From positions 17,520,457 through 17,584,456 of the forward strand of contig CM040442.1 in assembly GCA_022749755.1 (NCBI GenBank): a DNA stretch of 64,000 nt, in the 5' to 3' direction. This document shows positions 1 through 10,999 of the stretch, one piece after another (the first letter of the stretch is position 1; each line of letters begins with the position of its first letter). A program made the position numbers and the translations under genes. The notes beneath the pieces were generated by a model, which saw only the letters and a program-made list of their open reading frames with translations, was not told the origin of the DNA and made no database searches. The DNA comes from Azadirachta indica (Eukaryota > Streptophyta > Magnoliopsida > Sapindales > Meliaceae).

Positions 1-530
1 TCCTACCACAAAATTATTTGCTTCTCTGTGCTAGGATCATGACTAGTCGGTATTCCAAAAATATCATCTTTAACTGTTAGATTTTATAACCTCCACAATA
101 TTTATCTCTAAAACTCTTAGAGCTACATTTCTAGTTGTGATAGCTGTGGAGAGTTTTTTGTTTCTTCATCCCCAACCTGCATTCGATACTAGATGACCAC
201 ATGAATGCACTTCCCTTAGGTGGAGCATTTATGCCTTATTTATAATTCTTTTTAAATGTCTACATCCTTCCTATATGTCTTGTCAGTAGAGCATTCATTA
301 CTTATTTGCAATGTGTGTTAAATGTTGAATGCTAAAACGTTTCCAACCTATAAACACAACTTCTTTTTTTCATTTTCTTTACCGGATTTTAACTTCCAAC
401 TTCTCCAAATTAATATCCTTTTCATTTTTCCTACTTATAAAAGACAACTCATTTCATTTTTATCAATCACTTTCTAGCATCCTTTCACTCTTTTTTTTTT
501 TTTTTTATATATTTTGTTTGCCTTAAACAT
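1..530. other. Intergenic, no gene seen
   Basis: AT-rich sequence with a long T run near 491-506. No coding or RNA signal was recognised. It flanks the insertion site of the copia element that begins at 536. Confidence 0.6.
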
Positions 531-535
531 GTATG

Positions 536-1422
536 TATTGGGTTGGGTTTCCTCCTATTTGGAGATAGCCCAAATTTTCTCTTCAATAGTAACTAAGTTC
601 AATTAACCAAAGGACATTTTAGTCTTTTCTCAAGTAGGGTTTAGTATTTTTTTTGCTGCAACATATATATGTGTAAGTTAAGAAGAGAGAGGTGGGCACT
701 ATTCATCATCTAGAGAGAGAGAGGCAGCACTGTTCATCTCCTAGAGAGAGGCGGTACTGTTCATCGCCTAGAAAGAGAAAGCATTGTTCATCGTATAGAG
801 AGGCGGCACTGTTTATCGCCTAGAGAGAGAGGCGGTTACTGTTTATCATCTAGAGAGAGGCTGAACAGTAACTTGGGACAGTTTTGATCAAGTGGCTAAT
901 CGGAAATTGATTCGTGGTCCGATTGAGTTGAAATTTTACCAGCAACTTCCTAATTCAGAGGAGTAAATTCTGAACGGTGGAGATCAGATTTAGAGCTCCT
1001 TTTTCTTCAGATTTCGTGGTTGAAAGTTAGGCCACCATTATGGTGATGTTTTTTCTTGAACTCTCTCTAATTTCTTTGTGAAACTTGATTGTTTGCCAAG
1101 ATTATGTGATTTTGAGAATATTGTGGATGTGTACCTCTAGTTCTGAATAGAGAGAAATTGTGTATTCCCATTATTTGATTATAGTGGAGATTTTTCGGGT
1201 AGACTACGGTCCCGTAGTTTTTACTCCTCACATTGGGGAGGTTTTCCACGTTAAAATTGATTGTGTTATCGTTATTTTGTTGATGATGTGGTTACTGTCC
1301 AAGAATTGATTTTGTGCCAAAGATTGTTGCTCTATTTGTTTGTTTCCTATTAGGTTCACGGAATAGGGGATAAGATAATTATTGTGCTTCCGCAAATTAG
1401 TTTATATTAGTTTATCCCAACA
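536..1422 (+). repeat. Left (5') LTR of copia element 1
   Basis: 887 bp, TATTGGG to CCCAACA; the start is probably a mutated TGTTGGG. It carries about six copies of a 27-30 bp unit (CTAGAGAGAGAGGCGGCACTG-like) at roughly 690-865, against three in the right LTR. The 81-bp difference in LTR length equals about three units. Confidence 0.95.
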
Positions 1423-1425
1423 AAG

Positions 1426-1437
1426 TGGTATCAGAGC
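1426..1437 (+). promoter_or_regulatory. Primer-binding site, initiator-Met tRNA
   Basis: TGGTATCAGAGC lies three bases after the left LTR. This is the standard plant copia primer site, complementary to the 3' end of initiator methionine tRNA. Confidence 0.93.
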
Positions 1438-1469
1438 TTTGGTTATATTTGTTTTTTGCCTTGTGTTGA

Positions 1470-2615
1470 ATGATGGAAGCTAATACAAGTAGAATGGTTA
1501 ATTTGAATGGTGCAAATTATCATTTATGGAAGGGAAATATGGAAGATCTTTTATATGTGAAAGATTATTATTTACCCGTGTTTGAGAAACAGAAACCCGA
1601 TAATAAAACAGATGCACAGTGGAAGTTGCTTCATCGTCAGGTGTATGGGTATATCAGACAATGGGTAGATGACAATATTTTGAATCACATCAGTGGAGAG
1701 ACAGATGTAAGTTCTTTGTGGAATAAGCTTGAAGAATTGTATGCCAGAAAAACGGGAACAACAAACTATTTTTGATAAAGCAGATGATGAACTTGAAATA
1801 TCGGGATGGAAAACTCATGATAGATCACTTGAATGTATTTCAGGGAATCATTAATCAGTTGGCTGGAATGAACATCAAATTTGAAGATGAAGTACAAGGG
1901 TTATGGCTTTTAGGCACATTACCGGACTCATGGGAGACATTTATAATGTTATTATCTAACTCAGCTCCTGATGGTATTATCACCATGGAATTGGATAAGA
2001 ATAGTGTTCTGAATGAAGAGGATAGAAGAAAGTCACAAGATTCTTCACAGTCAGATATCTTAATCACAGAAAAGAGGGGGAGGAGTACGAGTAGAGGTCC
2101 GAAGAACAGAGATAAAAGTAAAAGCAAGACCAACAAGTTTGCCAATGTTGAATGCTATCATTGTGGTTTGAAGGGGCATATAAAGAAGTATTGTCGACAG
2201 CTCAAGCGAGACAACAAGAAGGATAAAGGAAAGGAAAAGAAAAATGATGACAGCAGTGATGATGATAGAGTTGTTGCTGTTACAGATGACTTTCTTAGTA
2301 TGTATGATGATGATGTTGTCAACCTTGTATGCCCTGAGACTAGCTGGGTAATTGATAGTGGTGTCTCCATTCATGCTACATCGCGAAGGGAATTTTTTTA
2401 CATCTTATACATCCGGTGATTTTGGAGATGTTAAGATGGGAAATAATGGCTTAGCTAAAGTCATAGGCATGGGAGATGTGTGCTTGGAGACCAATAATGG
2501 CACGATGTTACTTCTGAAAAATGTCAAGCATATTCCTGATATTCGTTTGAACTTGATTTTTACAAGTAAACATGATGATGAGGGTTTCTCCAGCAACTTT
2601 AGTGGTGGTAAATAG
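1470..2615 (+). pseudogene. copia gag and protease, frameshifted
   Basis: The ATG at 1470 opens a Gag that reads to 1775, then the frame shifts and continues from 1772 to 2419. It contains a CCHC zinc knuckle, CYHCGLKGHIKKYC, at about 2152-2193, followed by a basic/acidic linker. The aspartic protease site WVIDSGVSIHAT follows at about 2344-2379. A second frameshift in a T run near 2391-2398 moves the protease C-terminal half to another frame, ending with a stop at 2615. Gag would package the element RNA in cytoplasmic particles and the protease would process the polyprotein. With two frameshifts it cannot give a full polyprotein. Confidence 0.9.
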
Positions 2616-2711
2616 AAGCTTAGCAAAGGTTCTCTGATTGTGGCTCGAGGAAAGAAATGTTCTTCATTGTACTTTATGTAAGCAAAGATTGCAGACAGCA
2701 GCATTAATACG

Positions 2712-3689
2712 GTGAAAAATGAAGATACAATTGAGTTATGGCATAGAAGACTTGGTCACATAAGTGAGAAGGGTTTGAATGTTTTGGCCAAAAAAAATAT
2801 GCTTTCTTGGTTGAAAAATGAATCTTTGAAGAAATGTGTTCATTGCTTGGCAGAGAAGCAAACTAGGATTACCTTCAAGACATCTCCACCTTCAAGAAAA
2901 TCAGGTATACTCGAACTAGTACACTCTGATGTTTGTGGCCCTATGAAAACAAAAACACTTGGTGGTGCTCTCTATTTTGTGACTTTTATAGATGATCACT
3001 CAAGGAAACTGTGGGTTTATACATTGAAGACTAAGGATCAAGTACTAGATGTGTTCAAACAGTTTCAGGCCTCAGTTGAGAGACAGACCGGGAAGAAGTT
3101 GAAGTGCATCAGAACTGATAATGAGGGTGAGTATTCTGGACCATTTGATGAGTATTGCAGACAGTTAGGAATTCGTCATCAAAAGACACCTCCGAAGACT
3201 CCTCAATTAAATGGGCTAGCTGAGAGGATGAATAGAACACTAGTTGAAAGAGTGAGATGTTTGCTTTCACAAGCACAATTGTCAGTATCTTTTTGGGGGG
3301 AGGCTTTGAATACAGTTGTACATGTATTGAATCTTACACCGTGCGTTCCTTTAGACTTTGATGTTCCAGATAAAGTTTGGTCAGGAAAGAATGTCGCTTA
3401 TGATTATTTGCGTGTCTTTGGATGTAAAACATTTGTGCATATTTCCAAAGATGAAAGGTCTAAACTTGATGTTAAGACAAGACAGTGTGTATTTCTCGGC
3501 TATGGTCAAAATGAGTTTGGCTACAGGTTTTATGATTCAGTGCAAAAGAAACTTGTAAGAAGTCGAGATGCTATATTTATGGAAGACCAAACTATACAGG
3601 ATATTGAGAAGTCAAAAGAAGCAATGCCTCAGTATAGTGATGTGTTGATAGACTTGGATCTAGTTCTTCCTACACATGTTCCAGCATAG
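2712..3689 (+). pseudogene. copia GAG-pre-integrase and integrase
   Basis: One open stretch of 325 codons. It starts with the pre-integrase zinc-binding region (LWHRRLGH, then CVHCLAEK), followed by the integrase core. The catalytic D-D-E positions are visible in LVHSDVCGP, IRTDNEGEYSG and LNGLAERMNRTL. The conserved FGCKTFVHI and RQCVFLGYG segments follow. It should lie in one polyprotein with Gag and RT, but a TAG at 3687-3689 ends it and the linker usual before RT is missing. The catalytic core looks intact, so this part decayed late. Confidence 0.92.
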
Positions 3690-3699
3690 CCTACAGATG

Positions 3700-4284
3700 A
3701 AGTCACTGTATGAAAATCACACATTTGAGTTGGTAAAGTTACCTAAGGGTAAAAGAGGTTTGAAAAACAAATGGGTGTACAGAGTGAAACAGGAAGAACA
3801 TACCTCGCAACCACGATACAAAGCCAGATTGGTTGTCAAGGGATTTAGCCAAAGGAAAGGTGTTGACTTTGATGAAATCTTCTCTCCAGTTGTCAAGATA
3901 TCATCCATTCGTGTGGTATTGGGCATAGCGGCTAGTCTTGACTTAGAGGTTGAGCAGATGGATGTAAAGACTGCTTTTCTACATGGGGACTTAGATAAAG
4001 AAATTTATATGGAGCAGCCAGAGAGTTTCAGAATAAAAGGAAAAGAAGACTATGTGTGCAAGTTGAAGAAAAGCCTCTATGGCTTGAAACAGGCACCAAG
4101 ACAGTGGTATAAGAAGTTTGAATCAGTTATAAGGGAGCAAGGTTACCGGAAAACTTCTTCTAACCATTGTGTTTTTGTGCAGAAATTTTCTAATGATGAT
4201 TTTATCATATTGTTGCTTTATATTGATGACATGTTGATTGTTGGCAAGAATGCTTCTAGGATTGGCAAGTCCCTTCATATAGTC
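3700..4284 (+). pseudogene. copia reverse transcriptase, C-terminally deleted
   Basis: The reading begins abruptly at MKSLYENHTFELV, without the usual upstream stretch, and continues through NKWVYRVK, KARLVVKGF, MDVKTAFLHGDL, KSLYGLKQAPRQW and the catalytic motif LLYIDDMLIVG (YIDD at about 4220-4231). Roughly 15 codons after the catalytic motif the protein fuses into untranslated sequence and the polypurine tract. The connection domain and the whole RNase H domain are therefore missing. A deletion between the RT palm and the 3' untranslated region explains this. The catalytic aspartates are present, but a copia RT without RNase H is not expected to complete cDNA synthesis. Confidence 0.92.
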
Positions 4285-4297
4285 GGAAAGGGGGAGA
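4285..4297 (+). promoter_or_regulatory. Polypurine tract
   Basis: GGAAAGGGGGAGA immediately precedes the right LTR and is the plus-strand primer site of the element. Confidence 0.9.
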
Positions 4298-4299
4298 TT

Positions 4300-5105
4300 T
4301 ATTGGGTTGGGTTTCCTCCTATTTGGAGATGGCCCAAATTTTCTCTTCAATAGTAACTAAGCCCAATTAACCAAAGGACATTTTTATCTTTTCTCAAGTA
4401 GGGTTTAGTATTTTTTTTGCTGCAACATATATATATATGTGAGTTAAGAAGAGAGAGGTGGGCACTATTCACCGTCTAGAGAGAGAGAGGCGGCACTGTT
4501 CATCTCCTAGAGAAAGAGGTGGTTACTGTTCATCATCTAGAGAGAGGCAGAACAGTAAACTTGGGACAGTTTTGATCAAGTGGCTAATTGGAGATTGATT
4601 CGTGGTCCGATTGAGCTGAAATTTTACCAGCAGCTTTCTAATACAGAGGAGTAAATTCTGAACGGTGGAGATCAGATTTAAAGCTTCTTTTCTCCAGATT
4701 TCGTGGTTGAAAGTTAGGCCACTATTATGGTGATGTTTTTTCTTGAACTCTCTCTAATTTTTTTGTGAAACTTGATTGTTTGCCAAGATTGTGTGATCTT
4801 GAAAATATTGTGGATGTGTACCTCTAGTTCTAATTAGAGAGAAATTATGTATTCCCATTATTTGATTATAGTGGAGATTTTTCGGGCTACGGTCCCGTGG
4901 TTTTTACTCCTCACATTGGGGAGGTTTTCCACGTTAAAATTGATTGTGTTATCATTATTTTGTTGATGATGTGGTTGCTGTCCAAGAATTGATTTTGTGC
5001 CAAAGATTGTTGCTCTATTTGTTTGTTTCCTATTAGGTTCACGCAAGAGGGGATAAGATAATTATTGTGCTTCCGCAAATTGGTTTATATTAGTTTATCC
5101 CAACA
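4300..5105 (+). repeat. Right (3') LTR of copia element 1
   Basis: 806 bp, same termini as the left LTR and closely similar to it outside the tandem-repeat block. Only about three copies of the GAGAGAGGCGG unit remain, at roughly 4456-4556. Confidence 0.95.
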
Positions 5106-5217
5106 GTATGCTTTGCAGCAGTAATAGAAGTGGATCTGTGCAATCTCAGTAGAACTCGAGCTTTCTTTTAATCACATCTAGAAACTACCCTTCCTCTGCC
5201 ATATATGTATATATTCA

Positions 5218-5304
5218 GTGTTGCAGCTTCAATTTCGTGTATAATACTGTATAGATGTATAGTTCAACTGCTATATATTCTACACGAAGTTGAAGCTGCA
5301 ACGC
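5218..5304. ncRNA. Candidate microRNA-like hairpin
   Basis: Bases 5218-5241 pair with 5281-5304 over 24 bp with no mismatch, and two G:U pairs in the plus-strand transcript. The inner part continues with 5243-5246/5276-5279 and 5250-5254/5271-5275, leaving a loop of about 16 nt. The stem is GC-richer than the surrounding DNA. The geometry suits a DCL1 substrate giving a 21-22 nt duplex, but I do not recognise the sequence as a known family. The alternative is a small foldback transposon. The copia insertion ends only 112 bp upstream. Confidence 0.4.
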
Positions 5305-5527
5305 GTGCTTAATTATGTTGAATATTGTGTTTGGTATGAATGAAAAAAATGTGTACCCCGTATGAACTATGAAAACGAATGATCAATATCTCTGGATTCA
5401 CTCTTTAATTTTAGTTATAAAATATGTAAAAAATATATATATATATCTTTCTTCACCATTCCGTTGTCTTTTTATCCTTGTTTCTCACATAGCTTAGGTT
5501 GGTTTTAGCTCAAAAAAAAACTTTTAT

Positions 5528-5757
5528 ATATTTATATATAGAGAAAGGATCGAGAGATTCGAAATTTTACACATAAATTTACATTATTTATAAACTATTG
5601 GATTTATATATTTTCAACAAATATTAAATCTAACATATGTAATTAATTTATATATCAAATTTAATTTCAACAGTTAAAAATATACAAATTTAATAATTCA
5701 CAAATAAATATAAATATGTATGTATAAATATGTGATTATACATCATTTCGCATATAT
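5528..5757. repeat. AT-rich MITE-like repeat, TA-microsatellite family
   Basis: Starts in a TA-rich run with GAGAAAGGATCGAG and contains the family core (ATTAATTTATATAT, then AAATTTAATTTCAACAGTTA). It ends in another TATATATA run. Similar cores occur near 39.1-39.7, 45.02-45.17 and 60.9-61.1 kb. Confidence 0.5.
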
Positions 5758-6253
5758 ATATTAATTATAGTGTATTAGTTATAAATTAATTACATGCGTT
5801 AAATTTAATTTCAATCGTTAAAGGTATTTAAATTTATTATTACATTAAAATAATCTAAAAATATATATAAATTTATAGAATTATTAATCTATATATATAT
5901 ATATTATCGTGTAACATGGTTTGACATTTAATTACCAATCACTAGACCATTATCCTCATGACATATGTTTGGAATACACAGAGTTTAAAATTAATTATTT
6001 CCGGACAAGTAGGGGTCCATATGTTTCAGTTGGTCTATTTTTGTTTATGGAAACCAGCCGTAAGACATACTTTATGCCAAAATCACACCTTCCATGATTC
6101 ATCTTTCAGTTGATAAATTAAATTTACGATATTTTCCTTATTACATCCAAACTTGCTACATTTTCCCCCTAACAAAAAAAAAGGTCCAAAACACTCCATG
6201 TCTCTCCACCTCCACACCCACACTCCTACCCACCCCCCGCTTAAAAATCTTTT

Positions 6254-6880
6254 TAGGGATGGTAAAATTTCTCATGTGACCCCAAACCTATGGGATTCAT
6301 CCCCAACGGAGAAGAATTTAGATAAATTTAGGGGGAATGGGGTGAAAAATAGAGAAAAATTAATTTCTAATTTATTAATGAGACGAGAATTAGTTTAACT
6401 CTCCTCACCCTACCCTCACCCCATTTCCTATTAAAACATAATATAAATATTTTATAATTGATAAATTAAATTTTATATATGTAAATATAATTTTATATTA
6501 CAATTTCTAAAATTATATGTTATAATTAAATATAATTAGTAATAAAAAAAAAATTGTAGGGTCATGAATTAATGTTATAAAAAATATAATATATAAATAA
6601 AAAAAAAAAAAACTAAAAATTAAAAAGGCCATATATTGTGTTTCCAATAATATGTTGATAATATTTTTGTTTAAATTAATTAAATTTTTATATTATTAAA
6701 TTAATTTATAAAATAATATAAAATGAGGAATTGATATGGGGGTGGGGAACTCATTCCGCATACCAAAATTCTCTATCCTCACCCTATTAAATTTATTAAA
6801 AAATGAGAGTTAAAATAAAAAAAAGGGTAAGAAATGAGACATGCCTTCTCATACCACTCCCCGCCTCGTTGCCATCCCTA
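6254..6880. mobile_element. Non-autonomous hAT-type MITE
   Basis: Terminal inverted repeats TAGGGATGGTAAAA (left) and, on the opposite strand at the right end, TAGGGATGGCAACG. It is flanked by AATCTTTT at 6246-6253 and AATCTTTC at 6881-6888, an 8-bp target duplication matching at 7 of 8 positions, as expected for hAT elements. The interior is AT-rich with no transposase. Confidence 0.85.
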
Positions 6881-6888
6881 AATCTTTC

Positions 6889-7380
6889 ATTATTTTAATA
6901 GGAAATTTGGTTTTTAACAGGAATATCCTCAATGATGCTAATGTGTAAAAGGTATAATGAGGACAAAAATCAAACTACTTCTACACACGGATATTAAATT
7001 AATTAAAAAATAAGATAGTTATTAAAAAATATTTGTTAATTATATCTCTATGCAAAATAAATGCACATATATAATCAATCTAATAAAAATAAATTCTATT
7101 TAAATTATTTTAAATTTAAAAATATTCAAAAATAGTTATTAATTATATCTCTAATCACAATTAGTACATATAATCAACCTAATTAAAATAAATTCTATTT
7201 GAATTAATTTAAATTTATAAAAATTTAAAATATTCATTAATTATATCTCTCCGATCGCAATTAATATACACATAATAAAACCTAATAAGTTTGTGTGTAT
7301 ATTAATCACAATTAATAAATTAATTATAAATTAATTTAAAATAAATAAATTAATTCAAATTGATTTAAAATTTATAAAAA
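6889..7380. other. Intergenic, no gene seen
   Basis: Very AT-rich. An internally repeated segment (AATTATATCTCT with nearby AAATTCTATTT) appears about three times between 7030 and 7260. No coding signal. Confidence 0.6.
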
Positions 7381-7385
7381 TTTTA

Positions 7386-7605
7386 TGTAGAAAATATGGA
7401 AAGATTAGACAGTTGACTTTCCTAATTTCTAGGATTAGATGTCTAATTTGTACAGCTATTACTAATTTATATTTTTCCTAAAATTACGATGTTGGATTAA
7501 GAATATATAGTCCTATAAATTAACCCTATTATACTGGTTATGAATATAACTTAGAAATAAGAAATAATTCTTCTTCTCCTTTGTTTTTCTATATGTATGT
7601 GTTAA
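7386..7605 (+). repeat. Left LTR of copia element 2
   Basis: 220 bp, TGTAGAAAATA to GTTAA; the end is a mutated CA (the right copy ends GTTCA). Confidence 0.92.
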
Positions 7606-7617
7606 TGGTATCAGAGC
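7606..7617 (+). promoter_or_regulatory. Primer-binding site, initiator-Met tRNA
   Basis: TGGTATCAGAGC directly abuts the left LTR. Confidence 0.92.
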
Positions 7618-7725
7618 CATGGCAAAATTAAGCCTGGCCTGAACCCGTTCGGCCCTATTCATTTTTTTCCATTCGGCTTCGCTCATCTTTCCCGTGTGTT
7701 TGTTTCCTTTTTTTGTTCTGTTGTA

Positions 7726-8600
7726 ATGGCGCAAAACGCCATGCCTGAGGCAACAGTGACTGGTGACATTAGTTCCACTGTCACATCTATTGGAGTTAAT
7801 GTAGAAGGGCTACTATTGTCAGGATCTAGAAACCCGAATAGAAGTGAGAGTTTTCCCCGTGCAATAAATCGTTCACAAATTGAATGGTAAGAACTATCTA
7901 GCGTAGACCAATCCATGAAGTTGGTGAGCGATGGCAAGGGTAGAGTTGGCTACCTCACTAGCGAGACAAAGGAGCTTAAAAAAACTAATTCGACATGGAC
8001 GACTTAGAAGTCAGAAAATTCCCTAGTTATGGCCCGGTTAATCAATTTCATGGAGGCTTTAATTGAGAAGACATATTTGTTTCTTCCCACTGTAAAGGAT
8101 GTGTGGGATGGGGTCTAAGAAAAGTATTTCGATCTTGAAAATTCATTACAAATTTTCGAGTTGAAAATGAGATTATGGCAGACTAGGCAAGGCGATCGTG
8201 AGGTTTCTAAAGTATTACAATGAGATAAAGGCATTATGGCAAGGGCTTGATCTTTGCTATGAAGATGATTAGTCCTGTAAGATAGATAGTGCTTGTTATT
8301 TGAAATGAAAGGAAAATGATTGTGTTTATGAGTTTTTGGCAGGTTTGAATAAGAGCCTTGATGAAGTTCAAGGTTGGATTCTCGGCAGAATCCCCTTGCC
8401 ATCAATCCGAGAAGTGTTTTCAGAAGTACGACGAGATGAAGGTTTATGCAAAGTGAGGTTGGGAGAAAAAAACTCATCTGTTCCAGAAGTTTCAGCCTTA
8501 ATGACGAGGACCAATCAAAATAACTCCTCATCCTAGGCACGACAGAACAAGAAAGAAGAAAAGTGTGGTGTGATCATTGCCATAAACCATGTCACATTAG
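7726..8600 (+). pseudogene. copia gag remnant
   Basis: Reading starts at about 7726 (MAQNAMPEATV) and reaches a stop at 7888. Further Gag-like stretches follow in several frames, including one with LNKSLDEVQGWILGR near 8340. A CCHC knuckle is only suggested near 8560-8610. The region is assigned by its position between primer-binding site and protease and by patchy similarity; it cannot make a protein. Confidence 0.7.
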
Positions 8601-9114
8601 GGAGACTTTTTAGGATTTACATGGAAACCTCCCAATTGGAAGTCATGGAATATTAGTCAGTTAAACAATGACTCAAACGCCTTTCACTCAGCCACCGAGG
8701 AGAATGGGACAATAAAATCGCAGCTGCGACACCTTCGTTAAGTAAGAAACAATTAGAACAGCTGTATAGACCTTTTCAGTTGACGCAATTCACTAACCTT
8801 TTCAGTTTAGATTTTTTCCAGGTTTCTTAGAACCCTTTTTTGATTTCTTACATATAATTAAGTAGTGGTAAAACAAAAAAAAATAAATAAAAAAAAAGAA
8901 ATGGAAAGTTGTTGAGCAAATAGAACTTCTTTAATGAACTTAGAAAACAATTTCAATTGATGAGACACTAAAATAAATAGAATAAAGTTCTATTAATATA
9001 GAAAGGATTTGGTATGATATCTGATCGACCGAAATCTATATATAGATGGATTTTGATTCCTCTTCTTGTTCCTTAGCCTAAAAAGGTAATTATCTTCAAT
9101 TTGCTGCCTGTAAT

Positions 9115-10431
9115 GTGTCCAGTATTCCTCTTTGTCCATGGATAATAGATTCAGGTGCCATAGATCATATGATAGGATGCTCTAAAGTGTTTTCTTCCTA
9201 TACTTCTTATGTGGGCAATCAAAAAATTATGACTGCTGATGGCTCCCTTTCACCAATTGCTGGGAAAGGTTTATCTTTAATACTCTTGTTCTTCACGATG
9301 TCCTTATGTCCTAAATCTCTCTTGCAATCTTTTGTCTGTCAGTAAAATAATCGTGATTTGAAGAGTTGTGCTAAATTTCTTCCAAATTGTTGTGAATCTC
9401 AAGAATTGGATACAGGGAGGATGATTGGCAATGCTAGAGAGTATCGTGGTCTCTATTACTTTGATGATAGAAATTCTATATGTCAGCAATCTCAATCTTC
9501 AAATCTTGCAGCGTGCTTTAGCTTTATCGATGATGAAATAATGTTATGACACCGTAGGTTAGGCCAACCTAGCTTTTCATATTTAAAGCATCTGTTTCCA
9601 AATTTATTTTGTAATAAAATTCTATCATCATTTCAATGCAATATTTGTCACTTAGCTAAACATCATCGTGCATCTCTTCTTGTTTAACCATATAAAACAC
9701 CAAAGCCTTTTACCTTTATTCATAGTGATATGCGGGGACACTTTAGGACACTAACCAATTTTGGGAAAAAATGGTTTATAACATTTATTGACGATCACAT
9801 GCACCTAAGTTGGGTTTATCTACTCAAAGAAAAATCTGAAGAAGAACATGTTTTTAAAAATTTTTATAATATGGTCAAAACACAATTTCAAACAAAAATT
9901 CAAGTGTTTTGAAGTGACAATGGGAAGGAATACTTTAATCAAATACTGGGGTCATTTTTCTCAGAAAAAGGAATTGTTCATCAAAACTCTTGTACTGATG
10001 CCCCTTAACAAAGTGGGGTAGCAGAACGAAAAAATAAGCATCTCCTAAAAGTAGCTAGGTCCTTAATGTTCACTACTAAAGTTCCTAAATATTTATAGGG
10101 GAAAGCAATTCTTACTACTACATATCTTATTAACAAGATGCCATCAAGAGATTTGAGCTTTCAGACACCATTGACAGTTTTCAAAAAATTCTTTCTAATG
10201 TCATGTCTGACTTCATATTTACGTTTAAAGGTCTTTGTATGTGTTGCCTTTATATATATGCACAATTATAATATGGATAAGCTAGATCCACGGACAGTAA
10301 AATGTGTTTTTCTAGGATATTTTCCCACACAAAAAGGGTATAAATGTTTTGATCCTAATAAGAAAATATTTTTTGTCATAATGGATGTTACAATCTTTAA
10401 GGCTCAACGTTTTCTTAATCCTCCTCTTTAA
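9115..10431 (+). pseudogene. copia protease and integrase remnant
   Basis: Protease site WIIDSGAIDHMIG at about 9136-9174. A pre-integrase stretch (HRRLGQP, then CNICHLAKH) lies at about 9548-9663. The integrase core starts at HSDMRGHF (about 9721), continues through FITFIDDHMHLSWVYLLKEK and includes AERKNKHLLK near 10021. The later segment at 10138-10431 carries KCVFLGYFPTQKGYKCF. In-frame stops and frame changes separate these pieces. The D-D-E core is only partly traceable. Confidence 0.85.
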
Positions 10432-10999
10432 GGGGGAAAGGATATAAAGACTTGATGTTTGAGCTTAACATAGTACTAATGGTTCAGATGGTAAGAAAAA
10501 TATTGAAACTACATTTTTTAATCTTAATACCTTGAATAAGGAGGATAAGAGGCCTACCTTGGTATCTAAACATAAAACTGACACTAGGATAATAGATAAA
10601 GCACGCTTCAATGATGAGAGATTGTTCAGGAAAACTTATACTAAGGAAAAACAAATTCAAAGTAAGAAAGATGCAGTTGTACTTCCTTAATGTCAAGAAT
10701 CTAATCCAATTCCAGATCTGAAAAACACTGATTTTGAAAATCTAGGCACAATCTCTAAATCTATAGTCTGAATGTTTACCTTTTCCATAAGTACATTTTG
10801 ACCTCTAGACTTTCCCATTGTTCTTAGGAAAGGAATTAGATCATGTACTCAACATCCTCTTTCAAATTTTGTGTCTTATAAGAACTTGTCATTATCTTAT
10901 CATGCTTTTATCTCTCAATTGTGAAGTGTGGATATACCTACGTCCATATAAGAAGCGCTAAAGGTTCCTGAATAGAAGAAGGCTGTTCGTGAAAAGATG

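Larger units (their letters stand above)
536..5105 (+). mobile_element. Ty1/copia LTR retrotransposon, non-autonomous (Tork/Tnt1-like)
   Basis: A complete insertion bounded by the 5-bp target duplication GTATG at 531-535 and 5106-5110. LTRs are at 536-1422 and 4300-5105; both start TATTGGG and end CCCAACA. A primer-binding site follows the left LTR and a polypurine tract precedes the right LTR. Internal order is gag, protease, integrase, reverse transcriptase, which is the copia order. The reading frame is broken by frameshifts. Two segments are missing: the integrase-RT linker, and everything from the RT palm to the polypurine tract, including RNase H. The LTRs are closely similar, so the insertion is fairly recent, but it could only move with help in trans. 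Confidence 0.96.
5111..6253. other. Intergenic AT-rich DNA with hairpin and MITE-like copy
   Basis: No coding region was recognised. It holds the hairpin at 5218-5304 and an AT-rich repeat at about 5528-5757, both listed separately. Confidence 0.6.

Noticed and set aside
1855..2374. Minus-strand open frames over copia gag
   Set aside because: Antisense shadows of the gag coding region.
6094..6398. Overlapping short plus-strand frames
   Set aside because: They overlap the start of the hAT MITE and have no coding character.
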